Shown here: positions 25,056 through 32,438 of the stretch, piece after piece
Layout of the letters: every line of letters begins with the position of its first letter
Position numbering within the stretch: position 1 is the first letter of the stretch
DNA from: Alteriqipengyuania halimionae
GTDB lineage: Bacteria > Pseudomonadota > Alphaproteobacteria > Sphingomonadales > Sphingomonadaceae
Direction: 5' to 3'
DNA: 64,000 nucleotides
Assembly (NCBI RefSeq): GCF_009827575.1
Contig: NZ_WTYR01000001.1
Coordinates: 1,957,001-2,021,000 of the forward strand
Made by a program: the position numbers and the translations under genes
Notes under the pieces: model-generated
The model's database searches: none
What the model was told of the DNA's origin: nothing
What the model saw: the letters and a program-made list of their open reading frames with translations, nothing else

Positions 25056-27138
25056 GTTGTCCGATACTGCCGACCGAGCGAACTCGGGTGCGCGGATGGA
25101 TCTCGTTCTGCGACAAAACGACGGTCGCCGGGCGCACCCGCTCGATGATTGAACGGACGAAGGGGCGGATCGTCGGACTGACGAGAAGGCAGGGAATCTC
25201 GTTTTTCGCAGCGAGAGTGTCGTACAGTTCGCGCACCTGAGAGATGAACCGCTGCAGGTTCGAGGGAGCCATGGCGAGATGGCGATCGTCGCCCTCGCCC
25301 AGAATGCTTTCGGCAAATTGCTGGTCCCAATCGGGCGACAACGTCAGGATCGGGATAGCGCCGTCCCGGGTCTGCTGAGCCGAGATCTGGCGCGCGAGGC
25401 GTGCGCGCACATGCTCGGTGATCTGGGTAAGGTTCTGCGTCAGCGGTGCCGTTTCCGCGATCGCTTCCAGAATAGTGGCCATGTCGCGAATGGACACGCC
25501 TTCGGCCAGCAGGTTCTGCAGGATGCGCTGGATGCCGGAAATGCTGATCTTGGCAGGGACCAGATCGGCAACCAGTTTCTCCGCCTCGCTATGCACTTCG
25601 TTCAGGAGCTTTTGGGTTTCGGCATACGACAGCAGTTCGGCGACGTTGTCCTTGACGAGCTCGGCCAGATGCGTGGTCACAATGGTTCCGCAATCGACCA
25701 CCGTGAGATCGCGTAGCCCCGCCTCGTCGCGTAATTCGCGGTCGATCCAGAGCGCCGGAAGGCCGAACACCGGCTCTTGTGCGGGATCGCCGGGTAGGCC
25801 GACATCCCCGCCGCCCGGATTGATCACCATCAGCTTGTCGAGCCGCAGCTCGCCCGCGGCGACTTCGGTCTCGCGGATAAAGACGCGGTAGTCGTGCGCG
25901 CCCAGCGTCATGTTGTCGATGATGCGCACGGCGGGCAGGACGAAGCCGTAATCGCTCGCCATCTGGCGGCGCAGCGCGCGAACCTGATCGTCGAGACGCG
26001 GTTCGGCGGCCGAGCCCTTGATGATCGGCAGCAGGCCATAGCCGAGCTCCACCCGCACCGCGTCGATTGCGATGGTGTTGGCGATGGGTTCCTCGACTTC
26101 GGCCGAGGCGATCTCCGCCTGGGCCTGCTCGGCCTTTTCATGGGCCTCCTGTGCCTGGTGCTTGCGACTGATCCACCAAGCGTAATAGCCGCTCGCAACC
26201 GACGTGACGGCGAAGGGCAGGAACGGGAAGCCGGGTATCAGTGCGAATGCACCCATCAGTACCGAAACCATGGCGAAAGCCTTGGGGTATCGACCCAGCT
26301 GCTCGCCCAGCGCATTGCCGGTCTTGCCCGACATGCCGCCTTTGGAAACCAAGAGGCCCGCTGCGGTCGACACGATCAGCGCCGGGATCTGGCTGACCAG
26401 CCCATCACCGACCGTCAGCAGCGTGTAGGTGGTGACGGCTTCACCGAAAGCGACACCGTGAATCGCGACGCCGACCACGAGCCCGACCAAGACGTTGATC
26501 GCAGTGATGAGCAGCCCGGCGATGGCATCACCCTTCACGAACTTGGAGGCACCGTCCATCGCGCCGAAGAAACCGCTTTCGGCTTCCAGCTCCTGCCGCC
26601 GCGAACGCGCCTGTTCTTCGCTTATCATGCCTGCGCCCAGATCGGCATCGATCGCCATCTGCTTGCCCGGCATCGCGTCGAGGCTGAAGCGAGCGGCGAC
26701 TTCGGCGATACGGCCCGCGCCCTTGGTGATCACAACGAAATTGATGACGACGAGGATGATGAAGATGGTCAGCCCGATGACCGTCTCACCGCCGATCAGG
26801 AAATGCCCGAACGCCGCTATGACCCCTCCGGCCGCTTGTGGCCCCTCGTGCCCATGGCCCAAAATCAGCCGGGTCGAAGCGAGGTTCAACCCCAGCCTCA
26901 GCATGGTGGCGATCAACAGGATTGTCGGGAATGCCGAAAGCTGCAGCGGCTTCTCGATGAACAGCGAGGTCATGAGGATCATCACCGACAACGTGATCGA
27001 GATCGCCAGACCGAAATCCAGGAGCCAGGCCGGCATCGGCAGGATCAGCATCGCAATGATGCCGATCACCCCTATCGCGAGCGCGAGATCGCGATTGGCG
27101 CCGATACGATCGAGAAAGCCTGTAAGATACTGTGACAT
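25033..27138 (-). CDS. flhA: Flagellar export gate protein FlhA
   Basis: A 701-residue export-gate protein. The N-terminal half has about eight transmembrane helices, the PAWLLDFGLAISITLSVMIL region and the FHIPEP-like segment RFSLDAMPGKQMAIDADL. The C-terminal cytoplasmic domain docks chaperones and FliI/FliJ (LSPDWDQQFAESI, VSPTIRPFVRSIIE). The ATG at 27138 is chosen because upstream in-frame codons fall within the flbD gene. Last gene of fliF-fliN-flbD-flhA. Confidence 0.96.
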   Translation of the reverse strand: MSQYLTGFLDRIGANRDLALAIGVIGIIAMLILPMPAWLLDFGLAISITLSVMILMTSLFIEKPLQLSAFPTILLIATMLRLGLNLASTRLILGHGHEGPQAAGGVIAAFGHFLIGGETVIGLTIFIILVVINFVVITKGAGRIAEVAARFSLDAMPGKQMAIDADLGAGMISEEQARSRRQELEAESGFFGAMDGASKFVKGDAIAGLLITAINVLVGLVVGVAIHGVAFGEAVTTYTLLTVGDGLVSQIPALIVSTAAGLLVSKGGMSGKTGNALGEQLGRYPKAFAMVSVLMGAFALIPGFPFLPFAVTSVASGYYAWWISRKHQAQEAHEKAEQAQAEIASAEVEEPIANTIAIDAVRVELGYGLLPIIKGSAAEPRLDDQVRALRRQMASDYGFVLPAVRIIDNMTLGAHDYRVFIRETEVAAGELRLDKLMVINPGGGDVGLPGDPAQEPVFGLPALWIDRELRDEAGLRDLTVVDCGTIVTTHLAELVKDNVAELLSYAETQKLLNEVHSEAEKLVADLVPAKISISGIQRILQNLLAEGVSIRDMATILEAIAETAPLTQNLTQITEHVRARLARQISAQQTRDGAIPILTLSPDWDQQFAESILGEGDDRHLAMAPSNLQRFISQVRELYDTLAAKNEIPCLLVSPTIRPFVRSIIERVRPATVVLSQNEIHPRTRVRSVGSIGQQTALEAP

Positions 27139-27164
27139 GGGAGTGCCGACTTGGTTCGAGGACG

Positions 27165-28505
27165 TTATTTGCACGGAGCGACGCTGATGCCCGCCTGGAC
27201 GAAGCTCTTCAGTTTGTTGCGCATGGTGCGCACTGAAATGCCCAGGATCGAGGACGCCGAGGTGCGATTTCCGCCGCACCGTTCAAGCGTATGGAGGATC
27301 AGTTCGCGCTCGACTTCCGCGACGGTGTGACCGATCAGCGGCTCGACCTGCATACTATCTTCCTGGTCTTCCGGAGATAGCTCCAGCGGGGTGCCGTCGA
27401 CCTTTACCAGCGCGTCGGTGCCGATGACGGGTGATTGCGCAAGCAAGATCGCGCGATGAATGGTCGTCTCGAGTTCGCTCACATTTCCAGGCCAAACATA
27501 GGTCTCGAGAACACTGCCGGCCGCATCGTCAAAATCGGGCTCGCGCGTGCCGTAAAGGGTGGCGAATTGCGCGGCGAAATGATGGGCGAGGGTCAAGATG
27601 TCTTGTCCCCTTTCCCGCAGCGACGGCAGCCTGATTTCAGCAAGATCCAGACGCGCCAACAGGTCGGCGCGAAAGCGGCCTTGCTCGACGAGACTATGCA
27701 GATTTGACGTGGAACTGGTGATCAGGCGCGCGCCTTGATGCAGTGTTGCCGGGAGCCCGTTCTCAGCGGTCTGGCCCTGTATCAAATCGAGCAATCGAGC
27801 CTGCAGCGGCGGGGAAAGCGCCTCTACACCGCGCAGGAAAATCGTGCCGCCTCCCGCCTCGTCCATCCTGCCTACACGTCGCGCAATTGCCCCGGGGAAG
27901 TCTCCCGGCTCGTGGCCGAACAGCTCTGATTCAAGGATTGCCGTCGCAACGCCATGACATTCGACGGTAACAAAATGCCCCGTACGCCCGGAGCATGCGT
28001 GGATCATCCGGGCCATGACTTCCTTGCCCGTACCCGGCTCTCCGCGGATCAGTATCGGTGCGGCTGTTGCGGCCATCGACTTGGCGAAATCGGTCACCTG
28101 CCGCATCGCCTCACTCGCACCGATCATGTCTCGCGAGGGACGGGCGACGGACAGTATCGCGGCGGCGATCAGATCCCGGTCCGGAGGCAGCGGCAGGTAG
28201 TCGCGCGCGCCGCCCCGCACTGCGGCTACGGCCCGTTCGGCGGTCGCATCGATCCCGCAGGCGATGGTCGGCACCGCAATGCGTTCGGCGCGTAGCGCGG
28301 AAATGAAACCTGGCACGTCCAGCGACACGTCGATCATGACCAGATCACCGCCCGCGCGACGAAGCGATTCCAGCGCGGCCTTCTCGTCATCCGCCATGGT
28401 GACCAGAGCGCCCGTCTCGCGCGCCATTTGCGCGGCCTGGCGAAAGATCGAATGCTGCGCGCCGACCAGGGTCATACGCACCGGGGTGGAGAGCGATTCG
28501 GTCAT
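27165..28505 (-). CDS. flbD: FlbD-type flagellar regulator with degenerate AAA+ motifs
   Basis: A 446-residue NtrC-family protein: receiver-like N-terminus (1-120, Asp at 59), AAA+ domain (about 128-355), Fis-type helix-turn-helix (about 403-437). Walker A is intact (GEPGTGK, 155-161). The sigma-54 contact loop, GAFTGA in the family, is GDFPGA at 201-206, and the Walker B acidic pair is replaced: the sequence is TIFLRG (221-226) where TLFLDE is expected. In Caulobacter, FlbD with FliX activates late sigma-54 flagellar promoters. Here ATP hydrolysis and sigma-54 contact are probably lost, while DNA binding looks intact. The TGATG overlap with fliN couples their translation, as in the Caulobacter fliN-flbD pair. 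Confidence 0.88.
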   Translation of the reverse strand: MTESLSTPVRMTLVGAQHSIFRQAAQMARETGALVTMADDEKAALESLRRAGGDLVMIDVSLDVPGFISALRAERIAVPTIACGIDATAERAVAAVRGGARDYLPLPPDRDLIAAAILSVARPSRDMIGASEAMRQVTDFAKSMAATAAPILIRGEPGTGKEVMARMIHACSGRTGHFVTVECHGVATAILESELFGHEPGDFPGAIARRVGRMDEAGGGTIFLRGVEALSPPLQARLLDLIQGQTAENGLPATLHQGARLITSSTSNLHSLVEQGRFRADLLARLDLAEIRLPSLRERGQDILTLAHHFAAQFATLYGTREPDFDDAAGSVLETYVWPGNVSELETTIHRAILLAQSPVIGTDALVKVDGTPLELSPEDQEDSMQVEPLIGHTVAEVERELILHTLERCGGNRTSASSILGISVRTMRNKLKSFVQAGISVAPCK

Positions 28506-28885
28506 CAGTCTTCTTCGTGCACGATCTCGGTGAGCGTCACGCCCAGTGCCCGTTCGATGAGGACGACCTCGCCGCGGGCGATCAGACGATTGCTCACGAA
28601 TATGTCGACTGGCTCGCCGACCTTGCGATCGAGCTCGACGACACGCCCCGGCGCGACCTGCATCAATTCGGCGACCGTCATCCGGGCTCGTCCGAGAACA
28701 ACCTGCATCTTGACCGGCACATCGTGAACGGCGTCGAGTCCTAGCTCATGGCCATGGTCTTCATTGATGCTCAAACCCTCGCGCGCGTCGGACGGTGCGG
28801 TCTCGCCAAGCGAAGGAAGATCCACGAAAGCCTCGCTATTCTGCTCGATCTGGGCCTCGGCAACATCATTTCCCACTTCGGTCAT
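28505..28885 (-). CDS. fliN: Flagellar motor switch protein FliN
   Basis: A 126-residue protein: an acidic N-terminal stretch of about 50 residues followed by a SpoA domain (DVPVKMQVVLGRARMTVAEL, LDRKVGEPVDIFVSNRLIA). It forms the lower C ring with FliM. The ATG at 28885 has AGGAG before it; the upstream in-frame codon would overlap fliF. A second, shorter SpoA protein is encoded at 41064. Confidence 0.92.
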   Translation of the reverse strand: MTEVGNDVAEAQIEQNSEAFVDLPSLGETAPSDAREGLSINEDHGHELGLDAVHDVPVKMQVVLGRARMTVAELMQVAPGRVVELDRKVGEPVDIFVSNRLIARGEVVLIERALGVTLTEIVHEED

Positions 28886-28896
28886 GGAACTCTCCT

Positions 28897-30519
28897 TTAA
28901 GCACTGAGCCATTGGCGGACGACAGCGGCGGATTCACTGGGACTGCTATTGATGGCGTCGCCGATCTTCTTCAGCGCGGAGGCCTTGATGTTGCCCTCCA
29001 CTTGGGCGAGCGCGATCTCGTCATCCAGCTTTGGACCGCCAAGTGAGGGGGGCCCATCGTTTTCCGATCGTTCGGCATTCGGCGCCTCTCCCTCATGGGG
29101 CTCGGGCGTCAGTTCGATGGTGTCTCGTTTGGGAGCCGGCAGTTCACCGGCGACCAGCTCCGATTTGGGCCGGAGCATGCGCAGGACGATCAGGCCCACA
29201 GCGCCAATCACGAGCAACTTGATGAAATCGAAAATCGAGCCGAACGGAAGGTCGGAAAACAGCCCCTCGTCAATTTCGGCAAGCTCATCGGGCTGCGCGA
29301 AGGCCATGCTTTCGACGATCACGCTGTCGCCGCGTTCGGCATTGAAGCCGACGGCATTTTCCACGAGCCTTGTGAGGCGCTGAACCTGTTCGTCGGGGAG
29401 GCCCTGCTCACCACCATCGACCATGACCGCCACCGTCAGGCGCGAAACTTTGCCGGGCGAGCGCGTGGTCAGCGTGCGACGGCTGCTGTTCTGGAAAGTG
29501 ACGTCTTCAGAGGTCTCGTTGCGGGCGCTTTCACGGGTCTCGCCCCCGCCCCCCATGATGTCGTTGCCTTCGGGCAGCTGCGCGCCGACCGTGACACCCT
29601 GGTCTGCCCCTGCATTCTCGCGGTTCTGGTCGCCCGATTCGACCGAGATCTGGCGCGCGATGACCTGTGTATCCGGGTCGAAGACCTCGGCCTCCTCGCG
29701 CGTGTGGTCGCGATCGATTTCGGCGGACACCTCCGCCCGCACCTTGCCCACGCCAACGATCGGTTCGACCAGGGCTTCGATCTGGCTGCGGATGCGCGCT
29801 TCGGTGGCAATCTGGCGTTCGTCGGCCTGGGTGGCGCCTGCCTCCCCAGTCTCGCCCGCCCGTGCCAACAGCGCGCCGGTCTGATCGACGATCGAAATCG
29901 CTTCCGGAGCGAGTTCGGGCACGGCGGCGGCCACCAGATAGCGAATAGCCTCGACATTGCCGGACGACAGCTTGCCGCGTGTCTTGACTGTTACGGAGGC
30001 GCTGGCCTTGCGTGCTTCTGGAGCGAACAGGGCACGCTCCGGCATGACGATATGCACGCGCGCATTCACGATCGACTGCAAGCTGGCGATCGAGCGCCCC
30101 AGTTCGCCTTCGATCGCGCGCGTCTCGTTCAGCTTTTCGCGCGAGGACGAAACACCGAAGGCTTGTTGCGTATCGAGCACTTCATAGCCGATCGCACCGC
30201 CCAGCTGTTCGCCCGCCATGCTCATCCGCAGTTCGGGGAGGCGATCCTCGGGCGCGAGTATCGCGGTGCCGTCGCCCGAGAGCGAGAACGGTACATTCTG
30301 CGCGCGCAGCTTTTCGGTGATCGTCTGGGCGGATGTCGGATCGAGATCGGTATAGAGATAGCCCATCTCGTCGGACGAGCCGCTGCTCATAGCGACAGCC
30401 GCCAACGTCGCCAGCAGGGCAAAGGCGACGCCTCCCATCAGCAGCACCCGGCGTGGTCCGAGTTGTCCGGCAAAGTTGCGCAGTGCTTCCAAGGTGACCC
30501 CGTCCGATACCGTCGGCAT
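28897..30519 (-). CDS. fliF: Flagellar MS-ring protein FliF
   Basis: A 540-residue MS-ring protein with two transmembrane helices (about 27-46 and 440-457). The YscJ-like periplasmic region includes the ARVHIVMPERALF motif. The acidic C-terminal tail (LDDEIALAQVEGNIKASALKKI) is the FliG-binding segment. First gene of fliF-fliN-flbD-flhA. The ATG at 30519 has only a weak ribosome site. Confidence 0.95.
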   Translation of the reverse strand: MPTVSDGVTLEALRNFAGQLGPRRVLLMGGVAFALLATLAAVAMSSGSSDEMGYLYTDLDPTSAQTITEKLRAQNVPFSLSGDGTAILAPEDRLPELRMSMAGEQLGGAIGYEVLDTQQAFGVSSSREKLNETRAIEGELGRSIASLQSIVNARVHIVMPERALFAPEARKASASVTVKTRGKLSSGNVEAIRYLVAAAVPELAPEAISIVDQTGALLARAGETGEAGATQADERQIATEARIRSQIEALVEPIVGVGKVRAEVSAEIDRDHTREEAEVFDPDTQVIARQISVESGDQNRENAGADQGVTVGAQLPEGNDIMGGGGETRESARNETSEDVTFQNSSRRTLTTRSPGKVSRLTVAVMVDGGEQGLPDEQVQRLTRLVENAVGFNAERGDSVIVESMAFAQPDELAEIDEGLFSDLPFGSIFDFIKLLVIGAVGLIVLRMLRPKSELVAGELPAPKRDTIELTPEPHEGEAPNAERSENDGPPSLGGPKLDDEIALAQVEGNIKASALKKIGDAINSSPSESAAVVRQWLSA

Positions 30520-30539
30520 TATTGCCGGCTTTCGAGATC

Positions 30540-30587
30540 ATTATAGGAGGCCGGAGGGTCGGCATTTTCTGCCGGTGGGAAATTTTT
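30540..30587 (-). promoter_or_regulatory. TATAAT box and A/T tract before fliF
   Basis: Minus-strand CCTCCTATAATGATC holds TATAAT at 30545-30540, 20 bases before the fliF ATG. The minus-strand tract CCCGGCAAAAATTTCCC (A/T core 30587-30580) is centred 38.5 bp upstream. A further A4 tract in GGCAGAAAATGCC lies between them. These lie in the 111-base gap between fliH and fliF, so fliF has its own promoter. Confidence 0.6.
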
Positions 30588-30630
30588 GCCGGGTGCGTAT
30601 ATCGCTGCCGAGCGGGATGCGCTGGAGCGT

Positions 30631-31317
30631 TCAATCCGCCGTCTGCGCCATCAGCGGAGCAAGCTCGTCGAGCACTGCCTGGCGTCGGCTCTGTGCGTCG
30701 ACGTTCACGCCGCCACGATCCCATTTCAACACGGCGTCGCCGGGTGCGAGACCGGCATCGGCGGACACGATAAGCGCCAGACGTCGACGATCCTCGCTCT
30801 GGCGTTGGGCGATCCGAGCCTCGATCTCCTCGACCAGTTCGGGATGAACCCTCACTTCGATTTCCTGGCCCCGTGCGACTTGCGACAGTGCGCGCCCGAT
30901 CGCCTCGTCGACGGCGCCGCCGGGCTCCTCGGCGATCGCACGACCGGCAAGGGTTTCCGCCGCGACCAATGCTACCTCGACGGCATCGGCCTCTGCCTGC
31001 GCGCGCAATTCGCCATATCGCTCGGAAAACTCGTCCAGCGATGCCTGGACAGCATCGACGGCCGAGAGGATCGCCTCCTCGCGCTCTTCATGCGCATGGT
31101 TGCACCCGGCTTCGAATGCTTCGGTGCGGGTTCGGGCCAGCTCTTCCTCGTGGTTCTGTTGCAGTCGGGCGATCTGGCCGCGCAAGGCCTCCGCCTCGCG
31201 CGCCAGTTCGGCCGCATCCGTCTTTCGCCGATATTGCCTTGCCGACTCGCGCGGCGGAAAGGAGAATGTGCGGTCGAAGTCGAAGGGGCGAACCTGAAGA
31301 TCGTCTTGCATGGTCAT
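30631..31317 (-). CDS. fliH: Flagellar assembly protein FliH
   Basis: A 228-residue protein: a charged N-terminus, a long helix of Glu/Arg/Ala-rich heptads (about 35-110) and a C-terminal domain (VEVALVAAETLAGRAIAEEP, EIEVRVHPELVEEIEARI) typical of FliH/HrpE-type ATPase regulators. It holds FliI inactive and tethers it to the C ring. It lies 4 bases after fliG. Caulobacter calls the equivalent gene flbE. ATG at 31317 or 31311. Confidence 0.88.
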   Translation of the reverse strand: MTMQDDLQVRPFDFDRTFSFPPRESARQYRRKTDAAELAREAEALRGQIARLQQNHEEELARTRTEAFEAGCNHAHEEREEAILSAVDAVQASLDEFSERYGELRAQAEADAVEVALVAAETLAGRAIAEEPGGAVDEAIGRALSQVARGQEIEVRVHPELVEEIEARIAQRQSEDRRRLALIVSADAGLAPGDAVLKWDRGGVNVDAQSRRQAVLDELAPLMAQTAD

Positions 31318-31321
31318 GGGA

Positions 31322-32356
31322 TCAGTAAATCATCGATTCGTCAGACTTGGGATCGACCAGAATGATCTCTCCGCGATCCGCGAGCGTTTTGGCCAGGCGA
31401 ACGAGGGCGGTCTGCGCTTCGTCGCACTCGCGCGCCCGCACCGGCCCCATCGCGCTCATATCTTCTCTCAGGAGCTTGGCAGCGCGCTCGGTCATCGCGC
31501 CCAGGAACAATCGTCGTATTTCTTCCGGCGCGCCCTTCAGCGCCAGCGCCATTTCACGCTTGTCGGCATTCTTGACGACAGTTGCCACGGAGGCGGGCAA
31601 AAGATTCCCCAGATCCTCGAACGTGAACATCAGCGCGCGGATGCGCTCGGCCGATTCCACGTTGCACTCCTCGAGCGCGCTGAGCATCCTTTCTTCGGCG
31701 GACCGATCGAGCGCGTTGAACATCTCGGCCATCATCTCGTGCGGATCGCGCTTTCGAGAACGCGCCAGGTTGGACATGAACTCGTTCTTGAGCGTCTGCT
31801 CGATCTCGACGACGATTTCCTTTTGCACCTGCTCCATCCGCAGCATTCGCTGGATGACATCGGTCGCGAAGTCGCCGGGCAATTCTGCGAGCACCCGGGC
31901 AGCATGTTCCGGTCGCAACTTGGTGAGGATCACCGACACGGTCTGCGGATATTCATTGCGAAGATAAGCCGCGAGCACCGTCTCGTTCACATTTGAAAGC
32001 TTGTCCCACATCGTCCGGCCAGACGGACCGCGGATGTCCTCCATGATCTCCCTGACCTTGTCTACGCCCATGACTCCACTGAGCAAACGCTCCGCCGATT
32101 CGAAGGAGCCATGCAATGACGCCATGCTCGAAACTTCGCTGCTGAACTGCACCAGCAGGTGTTCGACTGCGACTGCGGGCAAGCGTCCAAGCTGCGCGAT
32201 TCCGGAAGAAAGATCCTTGATTTCGTCGGTGCTCAACTGCTCCCAGATCGGCGTTCCATATGTCTCGCCCAGCGCAAGCATCAACGCGGCAGCACGTTGC
32301 GGGCCCGAGTACTTCTTGAGCTCGGGTGGTTCCGCAAGATGGGCGGCGATCGTCAT
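31322..32356 (-). CDS. fliG: Flagellar motor switch protein FliG
   Basis: A 344-residue switch protein with the three ARM-type domains: N-terminal (KYSGPQRAAALMLALGETYG), middle with the EHPQ-type site (LTKLRPEHAARVLAELPGD), and C-terminal torque helix (LGAMTERAAKLLREDM, then ARECDEAQTALVRLAKTL). First gene of the fliG-fliH unit, divergent from the flaEY-like gene. Confidence 0.96.
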   Translation of the reverse strand: MTIAAHLAEPPELKKYSGPQRAAALMLALGETYGTPIWEQLSTDEIKDLSSGIAQLGRLPAVAVEHLLVQFSSEVSSMASLHGSFESAERLLSGVMGVDKVREIMEDIRGPSGRTMWDKLSNVNETVLAAYLRNEYPQTVSVILTKLRPEHAARVLAELPGDFATDVIQRMLRMEQVQKEIVVEIEQTLKNEFMSNLARSRKRDPHEMMAEMFNALDRSAEERMLSALEECNVESAERIRALMFTFEDLGNLLPASVATVVKNADKREMALALKGAPEEIRRLFLGAMTERAAKLLREDMSAMGPVRARECDEAQTALVRLAKTLADRGEIILVDPKSDESMIY

Positions 32357-32412
32357 TTCAGTTTCCCCACTAAAGAAATCCCTGCGCCCTACCGCATGAT
32401 GGCGGCGCTCGT

Positions 32413-32423
32413 CCTATTATAGA
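32413..32423. promoter_or_regulatory. TATAAT box between fliG and the flaEY-like gene
   Basis: CCTATTATAGA is nearly palindromic: the minus strand reads TATAAT at 32421-32416, 60 bases before the fliG ATG. The plus strand TATTAT could serve the flaEY-like gene 18 bases downstream. No clear A/T tract is found at the usual distance; the nearest, CAATTTAAAC around 32469-32478, is 51 bp away. Confidence 0.5.
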
Positions 32424-32438
32424 GGCAAGACCAGCCGG

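Noticed and set aside
27139-27279. N-terminal extension of FlhA
   Set aside because: The extension lies inside the flbD coding region and is not FlhA-like; MSQYLTGFLDRI at 27138 is a normal start.
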